64,000 nt of DNA, from assembly GCF_000002235.5 (NCBI RefSeq), contig NW_022145612.1:22245147-22309146 (forward strand). Direction: 5' to 3'. The notes under the pieces are model-generated. The model was not told the origin of the DNA and searched no databases. It was given only the letters and a program-made list of their open reading frames with translations. This DNA is from Strongylocentrotus purpuratus. Its lineage: Eukaryota > Echinodermata > Echinoidea > Camarodonta > Strongylocentrotidae. Shown one piece after another: positions 38,847-51,358 of the stretch. Both the position numbers and the translations under genes were made by a program. Numbering within the stretch: the first letter of the stretch is position 1; the number at the start of each line of letters is the position of its first letter.

Positions 38847-39528
38847 TTTCGCAATATAAAAATCAAAATATACAAAGTAACAGTAAATTTTAACTATATT
38901 TACAAAGGTTATATTATATGCGGGGCTTTCAATGAAGGTTGCATTTGATATTGTATAGTGTGCAGTGTTTTTCTTAGGGCTTCCAAATACTGGCAAAGTG
39001 ATGAGTGTACTTTAAGTCTAGCGTTAAAGAAGAGTGTGGGATGCAATCTTCAGGTAATCAGCTTTTTGTTGATCAACAAAAGAGAAACTTTGAAAATAGA
39101 CACCTTCCCTCCAGCTACGCTTTCAGCGGTTCAATGGAGAGCTGAGCTAAGTGTGTCAATTTACCTGCGCAGTGAGATTGGGAAGAGATGGGAGGGTGCT
39201 ATCAGCTAAGATCATTTGCATGTAACTGGCAAACATTCAGAAGGAGAATACAGCCTTCCTCTTTGGATTGATTTAGTGGTTGTAATGTGGAGAAGCTGAT
39301 GACAATAGCCTTTGTTGATTTGGCAGCATACCTACAAGTTCTTTTTGTTAGTGGTACAGGTTGGCTGAAAGGAAAGAGTTTGCTAGAGTGTTGAGCATCT
39401 CTTATTTGATAATGCTTTATCTCCCCAGTTTAAGGACCACTCAGTATACCGGTAATCTTGTCACAGGGACATCTAAATATAGTTAGAACGAAGCAGTATG
39501 GAGACAGGGAAGTGGGAGACACATATGC

Positions 39529-39599
39529 AGAGAGAGTGAGAGACAGACAGAGACAGAGAGAGAGAAAAAAAAAAGAGAAGAGAAGAGAAGATAAGAGAA
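39529..39599. repeat. GA/GACA-type microsatellite
   Basis: GA and GACA units followed by an A run and AGAGA/AAGAG units. Open frames overlapping it are low complexity. Confidence 0.9.
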
Positions 39600-40328
39600 A
39601 AATTATGTAGAAGTCCATTATGTTTGCATGTTGCCGTAGAAACATCATGTACAGCATTCCTTTTCTTTTATGACAATCTATTGCTCCAATTTCCCAAAAT
39701 AGATCTAATGGGTATAGACAGTAGGCTGTTAATTACTCTCGTTTGTGAATTTCTGCCTATCTGCATCCATTCAAATATCATGGTTCAATTGAAACGTTGA
39801 TATCATGTAAATCTATAGTGTACATATATGCCACTTAATTTTTCTAGATTTGCTTTTGACCATTTGATTCATTTATGATTTAATTGAAATTTTGTAGGGC
39901 CTATCCTAGACATGCAGGGCCTAGCACCGGTGGTTGTCTGAGGTCATGGGGCATCCAATATGGTCTGTCAGTCAAGAGAATTAAGCGAGTCAAGGTAGAA
40001 AATCGGGAAATTGCTCTTCAAGCAGTAGAAGTTTGAATTTTAATGTGGTTTCATCGTGAAAGTTTGGTCATATCTCAGCCATATCTTTCTGTTTCTAACA
40101 ACTTTTACAGTTCAGTTACTATATGTACCAAATATACAATTCTTAACCAAAAATTATTTGATGGTGCATACAAATGTAATGCTACTGGGTCCACTACATG
40201 ATGAATATAGTAAATATCATTATTGAAATATTCATTAATATGCTTAGTCATGAGCAATTCATATTTCCCACTTGATCAAATTTGTCCACTCTTCCCATCA
40301 AATATTACAGAAATATTCCATGACTGTT

Positions 40329-40392
40329 TGTTTCTGTATCTTACTAAGACTGTTTCTCTATCTTACTAAGACTGTTTCTCTATCTTACTAAG
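40329..40392. repeat. 22-bp tandem repeat, three units
   Basis: TGTTTCTSTATCTTACTAAG recurs at 40329, 40351 and 40373 (S is G in the first unit and C in the others). The last unit is two bases short. Confidence 0.92.
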
Positions 40393-40535
40393 ATCTGATA
40401 CATTAAACATCCCAGTTTATCTTTACTGATGACCAATACCTCCTACATGTGCTAGTACACAGAGGTCCTGGGATACCCTAGGAGAAACCACCGGCTTCCC
40501 ATACAAACATACACAGTACAGCCCTATACCCACCA

Positions 40536-40589
40536 CTCTCTGTCTGTCTCTCTCTGTGTCTCTCTCTTTTCTCTCTGTGTCTCTCTCTC
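40536..40589. repeat. (CT)n microsatellite with GTGT interruptions
   Basis: CT-rich run in which the phrase TCTCTCTGTGTCTCTCTC occurs twice. Confidence 0.9.
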
Positions 40590-42078
40590 ACCCCAGCAAC
40601 CAGTCATCCACTTTCACCCCTACCACTCCATTCTACGCTACTCCATAGATTGTGGTACCACACAATAGCCTGCTACTGTTATGCTAATGACAGCTACATA
40701 TTACTCAGTCAATAATAGCTCCAGTTTCCCTCTATTTTTCTGTCTGCGAGGCACTCTATAATACACCATTGCTTTCCCATCAATTAGAGGGCACAATAGC
40801 CCGGTGTGTGCGACTCGTGTTGTGGGCGAAGGACAGAATAGGAAACAGTTTGATCTTCTGTCAAGGGGCTCCTCGTTAGGGGCCTGATCTTTCTCCTCTG
40901 CAATGATGGAAAGGTGGATCCAACCATGGGATACAGGCACTTAATTTGTGATGGATTCAGGTAGGGTACTTGTGTTGATTTGATGTTTGTGCAAGCTTGA
41001 AGAGAAAGGAATAGATCAAGAGAGAGAGTTTTGTATGATTGATGCTATTCATGCATAGTGCTGCTAATCGTTTGTCCCACGTATGTATGGGTATTTCAAG
41101 CAATTGTTGCGTTTTATGTTCACCATGGATAATCCCCGTCGTACGGAACCCCTCTCATTTTATTTGACAATTAATTTCAGATTGGCATGTTATGTTAGGG
41201 AACCTGAACAGGAATGAAAAATAGGTTTTATAGTTTGCCTGCAGTAGATCATTGTATCTACCAACAACAGAAAGTAACCTATTGTGTGGGTGATGAGCTT
41301 CATACCAAGTCAATTCATACATTGTAATGAGATGACTGTGTTGTCAGTCACTAATTTTATGTTTATTGCACTTTCATGAGAAGGATGCATGGGCTGTTTG
41401 CTTGTAAAAATGCATAATTTCCTTCATGCCTTGTAGTAATATGAGTTATTTTTAGCATTATGTCGACCATAATGGTCACAGAAGTGATGAGTCTGTGTAT
41501 AAGTAATAATAATTGCAAAAAGTACTGAGATACATTACAATTACATGTATATTGCTACTGTTCTACACCATCAATACATTGGTTTTCATATTTATATGAT
41601 AGGTACAATGTGTATGTTAAAAACAGTGGTAAAGATGGAAATATCTAACTATCTGTGTAAGATTTTGATTCCTTTCATCTTCAAATTACGTTGAACTGGT
41701 AATACTAGTACAAAGTAAACAGCATAAGCAATGATGTATTGATGCTATGCATCTTAGATATTGCTTCAGAAGATAATGCAAATCCAGAGTATGCTTTACT
41801 ATTAAAGCAGCAGATGCACTAGCTACCAGGTTGATTTCCACCTTTAAGTGAGGAATCTACCTCATTCCTCTCATTATCTGGGCTATGAAGCATGCATGCC
41901 GGGGATGGTAAAGGATGATTCCCAAAATGGAGCCCTGTTCCTTCGTTTCTCTCATGCTAGGATTGATTAAAGTATCAGTCCAATTGGATTGAGCTCGAGT
42001 GATGCCAGGACTGGAGAAGAAATGTAATAAGGGATCATGTATGCGGTGCCCAAGCTCCTAGTCCATAGGCAAACAAGC

Positions 42079-42084
42079 CAGAGG

Positions 42085-42135
<51 letters not shown>

Positions 42136-42318
42136 GAGATTGACGTATACCATGAGACGTACAGAGAAAGAGGTAAACTGTCAGAGAGATTGAGAGAGAG
42201 AGGGGGGGGGGGAGATAAACATATACCATGAGACAGAGAAAGAGGGAAACTGTTCGAGAGATTTAGAGAGAGAGGGGGAGAGAGATAGATTGAGAGAGAG
42301 AGACAGACAGACAGACAG
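42079..42318. repeat. GA / poly-G compound repeat with a 76-bp higher-order unit
   Basis: Pure GA (about 42088-42122) runs into G tracts. A unit carrying ATACCATGAGAC recurs at 42147 and 42223, a period of 76 bases, and a third degenerate unit follows with CAGA repeats at about 42301-42319. Proline- and serine-rich open frames on the minus strand come from this. Confidence 0.93.
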
Positions 42319-44866
42319 AGATGAGAGTGTGACTGTGCATGACTGTCTTCCTGCATACATGTACATATATATTATTGTACTCTTAGATTCACGCTGTATG
42401 TATGCATATATAGACAGAAGTTATCTCCTCCATGAAATCAATCCTGTTTGCTTTTTTTTTAGCTGATGAAATTAGAATTGATATATCCTAAAAGATTACT
42501 CTTTTGCTGCATGCTTTAGTTCCAAGTGTATTACCCTGCAAAATGGTATAGAAATTTGGTCAAGGTTAATTCATCGAGGCAGGCTGTTTACTGAAAACAT
42601 ATTTCAGTGATTTAGTTCATTTTTAAGGTAGTGGTTATAACATTCAAGTACAATTTTACAGTAATTCAGAGAATATGTGGAATATAAATCATGAACGAGA
42701 CTTGTATGACTACCAAACATCAGTTATCACTTTGCAAATATTAAACAAGCATGAAGTATGAAATATATTTCTTTTACCTCTCATGGAATGATACATTAAA
42801 GCAAACTGTTTATAATATAACACAGACATTGACTAATAGTTATGGATGAGTTTAGATTTTTTGAGTGTATTTGTGTTACACAAAGCTGAATAAACAACCG
42901 AAACAACCCACTCACAGTATGGAGGTATAGATTTGCATAATGGCAAATGTTTGTATTTGAAAAAGTAAACTTGAATGCACAATAGAAAATAAAGCCTGTG
43001 GTCACAACACAAATAATGGATTGTAATTCCGCAAATTATGTGTGACACTATGATTGTGCATTAGATGACACATTCATTTTTATCCTATGACAGCAATGGG
43101 GCTATCACAAGCCTTGAATTTGCATCAACTATTCATTTACAAATTGTTTAGTCATGCATTCATTCATTGTGAGTAGTTGTAATATGCATACATTACCTAT
43201 GACATAGCATTTCTGTTCTCACTTTTACTCTTTTGGACTGCTTTTACATGCAAGGCAATGTGGAGGTGATGGTTCTCGTAGTGGGAAAATGCATTAAAAC
43301 AAAACTTAGTGTGGACTCTCAATTGTGTGAAAACAGTGATGTGCAAGTGTGTATTGCTCCACATTCAGTATGCTAGGAAGTACAAACCCTAATTCAAAAA
43401 ACATATGAATTCAAATGGATGTGAGCAGAATTTTGGAAATCTATTTTGAAGCCAGATTTTGCCCTATGAGGTTAAGAAATTCTTCGTTTTACTTAAGAGA
43501 GACTTACTAGACCATTTGATTTTAAAATTATCAATTTTTATAATGCATTTTACCAAAAAGATAGTTTTTATCAAAGAGGTGGCTCAGGGGAGTAAATATT
43601 TTCTAAAGCCCTTGTACTAAATATGGTAAGCTCACTCCCCCTTTCCACCACCCCTCCTTCCCCTCCCCCGGTCAATAAGATAGCAGCTTAGTCCTGTAAT
43701 CATCAGTAGATGTTAACTGAGCAGAAATTTACGGGATCAAATTTTTAGTTAAATTGTACACAGTGGAATTATAAAATGGCACATTTACAAGCATGGTTGC
43801 TGAGTTGCAGAGCAAGAGAGAATTCTATCGGGACTAGAGTTTAATAAACAGTTAAATAAAAATAGGGTGCTTCTAGGTGTCTTGATACTGATGGGATTTA
43901 GATTTTCCTTCCATACTCTAGACAAACATTTAAACTCTTCACTGTCATTATTTATACATTTCTTTCCTGTAAGAGTGCTTGCAAAGGATCTGCTGTTAGG
44001 TTTATTAACATTTGACAGTATCTTTAATAACAATTTTATCAATGATATCTTTAGTGGAGTGTAAACCGAGAAGAACCCCAAACTAGTTGTCAGATTTGAT
44101 GTCAAACGATATCTGTATCTAGCAGAAAGCGACACTGAGCAAATCACTACGTCCTTACCAGAAGCCCTTAAGATTGAACACATCATCCGTCATCTTCCCC
44201 TCTAACCGCCGGTTGCCCACGTGCTTGCGTACGTTCATCATGCCGCCTAATGTAAATCAATTTTGACGCAACCCTTGTCCCATTACAATTGCATGCCCCC
44301 GGGGTACCATTATGGCAGCAGTTATAACCCATGATGAAGAGGCAAGTAGCATGTGACAATTATTGGCTCTAACAACAAATGAAGTGAGACTAGAAGATGG
44401 TGAGAAGATTGACTGCTATGAGACCTCCTGGGTGTGAAGATGATTAGAGATGCCATCCCAAAAATAAACGTGTTTCTGAAAAGTCGGCCAGTTTATTACC
44501 CAATGTAACAATCATATTAGGGATGGAGGAATTTTAATTTTCTTCTGAAGGAGTGAAAATACTCAATACTCCGTCTGTTTTACTCTCTCACTCTCTCATA
44601 TGATATTACTTTTCAATTGTAGTATGATTTATACTTGATTTATTTAGTAGAGTTGCTTGAGGATAGCTCTAATATACTACTCGACTTCAGGACACCATTA
44701 TCAGACAGTAATGGTTTAGTTTTATCAAGAGTAATACATGTAGCTTTTGGGGTTTTAAAGAGCAAGAAGATGTAACTTTTTTGTAGCCCTCTTTCCTGTA
44801 TACTCTAGACCAACATGAGAAAATGAAGTTACAAGAAGAACAAGGTAATTGTCTTTTATACACCAG

Positions 44867-45176
44867 GAGGGTGTTTCACAAATATCCTAAGTTGAACTTA
44901 TCTCTGAATTGGACTTACAAATTATGGAAAACCGTTAGCATCTTTGAAATTATTTTGTAAAAGCTTTTTTAAGAGGCATAAAATGTTGATTCAAATCATT
45001 CATAATTTTCTATTATCAAGGAGAATTCCTGTTTGTGATGTAGAATTTATATAAAGTCTAAAATACTTGAATTTTTGCTTTAAACATATTTTATTTTAAG
45101 GCTACAAATGGCTCTCCATAATATTTAAGTCCAACTTAGAGTTAAGTTTGACTTAGGATCTTTGTGAAACACCCCC
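44867..45176. mobile_element. MITE of about 310 bp with long terminal inverted repeats
   Basis: The left end GAGGGTGTTTCACAAA and the inverted right end GGGGGTGTTTCACAAA continue as imperfect inverted repeats for at least 50 bases (both contain ATCCTAAGT and TTGGACTTA), possibly to about 85. CAG stands on both sides (44864-44866 and 45177-45179) and may be a 3-bp target duplication. No coding capacity. Repeats with GGTGTTTCAC ends are, from memory, common in marine animal genomes; the superfamily is not assigned. Confidence 0.87.
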
Positions 45177-46441
45177 CAGACCTGTAGTTTTGAAAAATAT
45201 TAAAGTACCTACTAGTACCTTGGCATTGCAAAACTTTGTTTCTTGAGGAGAGATTGATTATCCTCTTTGGACAACAGCACAGAGACTGTCTTGTTAACTG
45301 CTGTATGAAATACATAAATGAATAACGAGATTTTGTTGGAGACAGGTCCCTAGCTTTCATAACGTTGGACGGATGTACAGGTTCTGGGTATAGGCACTGC
45401 TCGCTATTCATGTGCGGGGCCACACAAAACCTCTGACGACCACTTTGCTGCGATCTGTCTGACATTTCAGACACACACATATAGGAAACCGGAGCTGTGT
45501 TTGTGCAGCGATATCCCACATTCATCCATCCCACGACCCCCTTCAGGCCTCAGGGTTCTCATCCAGTGAGTGGGGCGATGAGAGAACAGGGAATCCCTTA
45601 GAACTAGGGCACCCGGCCGGCCGGCCCTCTCAATTGGCATTGGTTAGAGCAGGGAGGGGTATATAGTGATGGATAGGAGGTGTCTATACCTTAAAAAGCT
45701 AGTTAGTACGAGCAGATATACATGTATTTGAAGAAACCAAATACTGCATCATAAAGGCTGATGATTGAAAGACAGGAAACAAGTTTATGTGAAGCAGGCT
45801 TTTCTTAGTCAAGTAGTTTGAAAATCTGCACTACGTATACAGGTTTTGTAGGATTTAGCCCAGCCTCAGGACCTATGTCATTTAGAAAGAAATTATCCAC
45901 ATTTGCCACTCTTCATCTAGGATTAGAAAATGGGTGCTTGTCTACTGGTAGGAAGGGATTTCTTTAATGCTGTAACCTCGCAATTGATGACCCATCTAAA
46001 GCTGGAATAAAGTGGGTTGCCTTGAGTGTCCCTGAATGCCCAGGACTTAATCACTTAATAGCAATTTTAAGTTTACATAATTGAAAATATACCTTTCCTA
46101 CTTATGGGCAAAAACCTTGAAATCTATGTAGAATGATGTGTCATTCAGTTACATGACTGTAGCATCGTATTAAACTACAAGGGCGCAACGCTATGAAAGA
46201 TTTTTCTTTTTCTTTAACTGTGAGCAAGACAAAAATGAATGTGAAACTGATTTAAAAAAGAAAGTAATATAACAATGTATGTAAAGTGGGCCCTTTTTTA
46301 GACAAGAAAAAGTAGTGGGACCTGTCTACTGAGCCTTTGCAGTGCCACAAGCTTGTATCAGAATCGTACTTTGGTCAACAGCCATCTCAATCCAGAGTAC
46401 AGGATTAACCAAAGTGTATTGCTTTGTGTTGATTGGATCAA

Positions 46442-46456
46442 AGAGAGAGATGGAGA

Positions 46457-46492
<36 letters not shown>

Positions 46493-46520
46493 GAGATGGA
46501 GAGAGAGAGAGAGAGAGAGA
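46442..46520. repeat. (GA)n microsatellite
   Basis: Long GA runs separated by GGGGGAGATG. The overlapping Arg/Glu-rich open frame is an artefact. Confidence 0.95.
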
Positions 46521-46694
46521 CCTCCCTTCAGGGCTGGCAGGCTATACCTGCATGAATGAATGAAGCCTGCATACTATTGAGATTTCCCTTCAGTAGGCCT
46601 ACATTTACGTGCACAAACATGAGCGTATTATACAAGTATACGTTTCACCATGCATTAGAAAGCAGTTACTTCTAAGATAAGGTATTTGATACAA

Positions 46695-46875
46695 TTGCAA
46701 TGGCTCCGTGGTAGAGCAATGGTCTCAAACTATGGAGGTCCTAGGTTCAAAACCAATTTGATGCACTAGTGCCCATGGGTTAGGCGTTGATTCTCATTAC
46801 CAAGTCCCTCAGAGAGGACTGAAAGCTGTCAGTCCCCTGTTTGCTTACTTACAAGCATACACATGCTTTCTAAAT
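46695..46875 (+). repeat. tRNA-derived SINE, family B, copy 1 (uninterrupted)
   Basis: The A box TGGCTCCGTGG (46701-46711) and B box AGGTTCAAAACC (46743-46754) are at tRNA-like spacing. The body contains ATTACCAAGTCCCTC, GTCAGTCCCCTG and TTACTTACAAGCATA, and all recur in the copy at 52961-53370. This copy shows what the insertion site of the MITE in the other copy looked like before insertion. Confidence 0.8.
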
Positions 46876-49800
46876 ATACCAACCAAACATATTGCTTATT
46901 GCATCTACAGATATGCTTTAAGTCTTCTGAAAATATTTTATGTTATATCTTTTGGACAACATGAACATACTTGAACAAATAGCCTTCCGTTTCATAGTTG
47001 TTTAGCCTGTTTACAAAAATATTTTGGATTGTGTCGTTTATCAATAGTTGAAATTAGCTCTCTGGGGAAAATGTTTGCCAAAGGGCATGAACCTGTGTGT
47101 GATATATAAATTATAAAAGCTGTTCAATTAACAATTATTAAGCAATGTTGAAAAATGAAAGAGACATATGTTTGGCATCATCTATAAATCAGCATTTCTA
47201 TTAAAAAACAAATATGCATGATTCCAATGAAAACAAGGAATATATTCTCATTATTCTTGCAAATAGGGTTTTGGAGTAGAATATTTTCTACTATTAGCAC
47301 ATTCAATGTACACTCCAGGGCATATGATCTGAGTCTGTGAGTAAAATCAATGTGGCTGGATCGTTATCATGGCGAAAACAGTTGCCAACTTCCAGTAAAC
47401 ATGTGTGTTGCAAAATAAAGGTTAGAGTTAAAATATTGAAATAAAAGAAAATACGAATAGGGAGAAAGAGCAAGATAAACAGAAAGAAAGGAACGAGGTT
47501 ATATTCATGCATCAGATTTTCTCATGAGAAATTTCACACTTTGTGCACCCGGAGTCAAACCTTGCTGCTAAGGAAAGGTGTGGAAACCTTTTGTACTAGC
47601 ATCAATACACTCCGAGGGCAAGCTTGAATAAGGACAGCTGTGCATGGTCGAGGCTCTATTTTTGTTCGCTCTTTCTCTGTGCTGTATTCCTATTCATATG
47701 TTCATATTTTTGCACTAGTAGAGGATAATCATACGAAAATGCGAGGAAGATAGACATAGTGTATTAGAAGTAAAAATATTGGGATGATGTAAGACTAAAA
47801 GAACAGAAAGAATGACAAACAAAATAGGACATATTATTTATTATGTATGTATGTCTGATTACATGTATGATTGTGAAGAGATAGTTCAGAGAAAAAGAGA
47901 CAGGGAGACGGACAGCCAACTTTCGATAAATAATTTTACACACTTTCAAAATAGGAATATCTCTTCAACCTGATGATATATTTTAAAGATTAATACAATT
48001 TGTTAGGAATTAAAGGTAGAATAATTGCCAATGCATACCATTATGGAATAATATTGGTTCAAATATGTCTCTAACAATCACAGAAATACACATGTGTGTC
48101 TTTCATATAACTGCTCTTTGTACCAGGTTCCTATTTGTAATAACTATTTGTTGATAAATCAATATTACAAAAACAGTTTGAATCTTTTTTTTTTATAGAA
48201 GGAAGCATTATTGAACTGAAGTTACAGTATAGTTGAGTGATTAATTTGATATTGATATAGCCATGTATCCTAAATACTTTGGTATCCCTGTCTGCTTGGT
48301 GTTACTTCCTTAATTCAATTCAGAAGACAGTCTTAAGTGGCCATTATATCAGATACTGGATTGAAAGATCCCTGAGGGACGGAATAACAGTGAATGCAAA
48401 CGCTGCTTCTGATTTATCAAGAGTGGGCAGAAATGGAGATTGCAGATAAACAGTGATGATATTTGCAGATTCAGATAATGTATTTGGGCCTTTGGGGGTA
48501 AAAGCTTTCCTAACATATTTGTCCACAGTCCTACAGATTTTATATAAAACCATGAAGTTCATTTTTTTTAAATTGGATTGAAGCTGATGGTGCTTGTACA
48601 AATTCTAAGTTATTGAATGTATATATTTTAGATGAAAAAGCAAGAAAAAGAATAACAAGACTTCATGACAAAAAGAAATATAATGGCTATGAATACTTTT
48701 CTATAAGATATATAGATGATGATAACATGTAGATAGCTTACAAGATTTATATTTGGAAGAACTTATAATACTGACCTATCATTGTGTAGGCCTAGGTAAT
48801 TGTGGATTGAGAAGAGCTTTCTCTTCTTTCATTCTTTTGTTGTACTCAAGATTAGTACCTTTGTTGATAGTTATAATGTTGATTATTGTTATCAAGATGC
48901 GAGACTGGGCCTTCAGAAATCAAAGTAATTTGCTTTAAATCAAATTTATTTCTATCTCATCTACTATCTTTTGTTTTCTTCTTTGTAGTGATATATGATG
49001 ACATTGAAAGCATTATTTAATGTAACAATTGAACATTCCAATTCTACATTAAAATACCCTTTCTCCTGGATATTAGATAACTAACTACATGTAATTCACT
49101 TCAACTGATATGCAATGCCTATTTACATCAGTTGTGAAGTATATTACAGTATACACATGGAAATGCAGTACTATGCCAACGGCTAAATGGCATTTGAAAC
49201 AGTGGATAGGGCATAATTTTGTGCTTGCATGGCCAAGTTTCACAATCAAGTCTTGAGAGCATTGAAGTATGAGGTAATGCTCATATTTGCAAGGGGAAGC
49301 TAGCTGCCCTTGAACCCGAAGAGATGCTCTATGAATAGAAGATTATGTTTGGATTCAATCCTTCAAGATTCACCGAGGAGAATAAGAATGGGCATTAAAT
49401 AATGCACATGTATAATCTTTCAGATTGAACTCAATCTAGAAAATATATTCACCATGAATTCCAAAAAGTCTAGGCTCTCTGTAGTCGCATTGAATTAGTT
49501 TATTTCACCACTGCAAGTTGTAAAAGCATTTTGTAATCAATTGTGATTATTTCTCATCAGAATTTAAGATCGAGATGTAATAGACAAAAAGGTATTATGA
49601 TATTAGTACTTGTCATTTGATCTGATGGAATTAAATTGTCTTGAAAATAACAAATGTGATGGATTCATAATCCCATTCTGAATTATGCATGAAAGACAAA
49701 ATGAAGACCAAAGAAAAGCATTGATTGAGTATTCCATTTTTTCCCCCTAGTACATTGCCATGTTTAAAGACAGGATTATCATGTAATTCCTGAAATACCC

Positions 49801-50443
49801 CAAGACATTTTCTCTTTAATCCTGATTTTGACATTTTTAGTAACACAGCATGACAACTGACAAAGTATTGACAGCATATGCCATAGTGTGGTTGAGAAGT
49901 ATCCCTTTATGTCAAAGTCTAAATTATTCCTATAGAAGAATTGATCCTTTCTCTGCAATAGAACTTCTATGAAATCCAAATTGCGTGCTTCAAATAAACC
50001 ATGCATGCACCTCGAATCACAGATTATTGTGATTGATGTGAGTTTGTGAGTTTATGAAAAATGACATTGAGTGAATTTGTGTCAATTGCATATTTTACTT
50101 TATACTATGGGCTGACTGGCTGATACATGGTACCCAGTGTCAATTTGTTTATCTTTCATGACTCTGTTCAGTAAATAATGACTAAACTAATTATGTCTCT
50201 AAGTCAATACTATTGCATTACAGTGTATTTCAATAAGACTTGGTTATAATGTGCACTTGTGATAATCTCTGTTTGTAGAAGCAAAAAATATCCCACTTCA
50301 AATTTGTAATATTGCAGTGAAAAGTCATGTATGTCTCCTTTAGCTTCACATTGCTTTCATTTCAGTAAGACATGTTTGGATGAATTTTTGACCCCCTTAT
50401 CATAATATCATGGCTATTATATTAAAACGAGAGAAAAATAAAG

Positions 50444-50459
50444 TTATATATATATATAT
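50444..50459. repeat. (TA)n microsatellite
   Basis: Short pure TA run. Confidence 0.9.
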
Positions 50460-51193
50460 CCCATGTAGGAACGAGCCTATGATAAGAGGAGAGCTAGCCC
50501 ATTTTTATTTCTTGCATTGTGAAACCTAAAGTCAAATGTTATTGGAGTTGTGCCAAATGACCACCTGCCTTCATGCATGTATGGGTTTTGCTCATTTTCG
50601 TCCATATTGTATTCATTAGCTTGCGTTTGTTCCCCGTATTCAGTATTCATACATATTTTGAGAAAGAAAAAAAAAACAGTTATATGTACCGGTACTGTTA
50701 GAGTCTTGAAGTATGATTCATACCAAAGTGGATGGGGGTATTCCTTCAAAGATCATTTTTCACACTCATCATTAGAAGAAGGAAAAACCTTAAGTACCTA
50801 CCATGGTAACACTTATATAAACAATGAACAAATATGGAAAAGAAAATACACATTTAAACAAAGCATTATGTGAGTGAAGAGAAGGGCTAAAAGTGGAAAT
50901 AGCCTTTGTGCAACCGCCCATCCCCTAAGGTTGAAATCATGCATTAATTCTCAAATCTGTACAATTTAAAATTATATATTATAATAATATCCGAAGTACT
51001 GATTTTTCTTATAAAATTTGCACCTATATATATATAGCAAAGATTCAACAATCAACACTAATTGCAATCAACATGTTGTCAGTTTGGTTTGTACATCCAT
51101 GGACATTAATTGATTTAATTAATTGATTTGTCTAGTAAATCTAGACCTAGGTCTTAACATTTCTGTATTTTGTTTTGTTCTTTCATGTCACAG

Positions 51194-51358
51194 AGGCAAG
51201 AGGACATCCATAGGAAGTGGGAGGAGTTTAAGGCCATACAACGAGACGACAAATACAGCTACTTGGAGCAGAAAGTTGAACTCCAACGAGAGCTGATTCG
51301 AGCCTACGACGATCTCTTCCTAGAGAGACGACTTAAAACTGACAGAAAACTTGAAGAG
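51194..51358 (+). CDS. Coding exon 2: charged helical segment, probable coiled coil
   Basis: The acceptor is TTTCATGTCACAG and the donor is GAAGAG/GTAAGAG, both strong. Exactly 55 codons, phase 0 at both ends, beginning RQEDIHRKWEEF and ending TDRKLEE. Leu, Ile, Val and aromatic residues recur at 3-4 residue spacing among many Glu, Arg and Lys, as in an amphipathic helix or coiled coil. GC content and codon use stand out against the AT-rich flanks. Joins to exon 1 without splitting a codon. Confidence 0.92.

Larger units (their letters stand above)
30791..51193 (+). other. Intron of about 20.4 kb, repeat-bearing
   Basis: It starts GTATGA and ends TTTCATGTCACAG. No further exon could be supported inside, although one of a length divisible by three would not be excluded by the phases. 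Several stretches keep more CpG than their surroundings (about 36000-36250, 38045-38290, 38520-38800, 40480-40960, 44190-44350, 45350-45660) and may be enhancers or alternative first exons. The last includes a CCGGCCGGCCGGCC run. Other contents are listed separately. The unlisted parts are plain AT-rich sequence. Confidence 0.65.

Noticed and set aside
42035-42366. Several Ser/Leu/Pro-rich open frames
   Set aside because: Products of the GA/G compound repeat.
43785-44186. 133-codon minus-strand open frame
   Set aside because: No family resemblance, no exon borders that join other frames; kept out as a chance open frame.
45142-45534. 130-codon minus-strand open frame
   Set aside because: It begins inside the MITE right end and continues into a CpG-bearing stretch; no domain seen.
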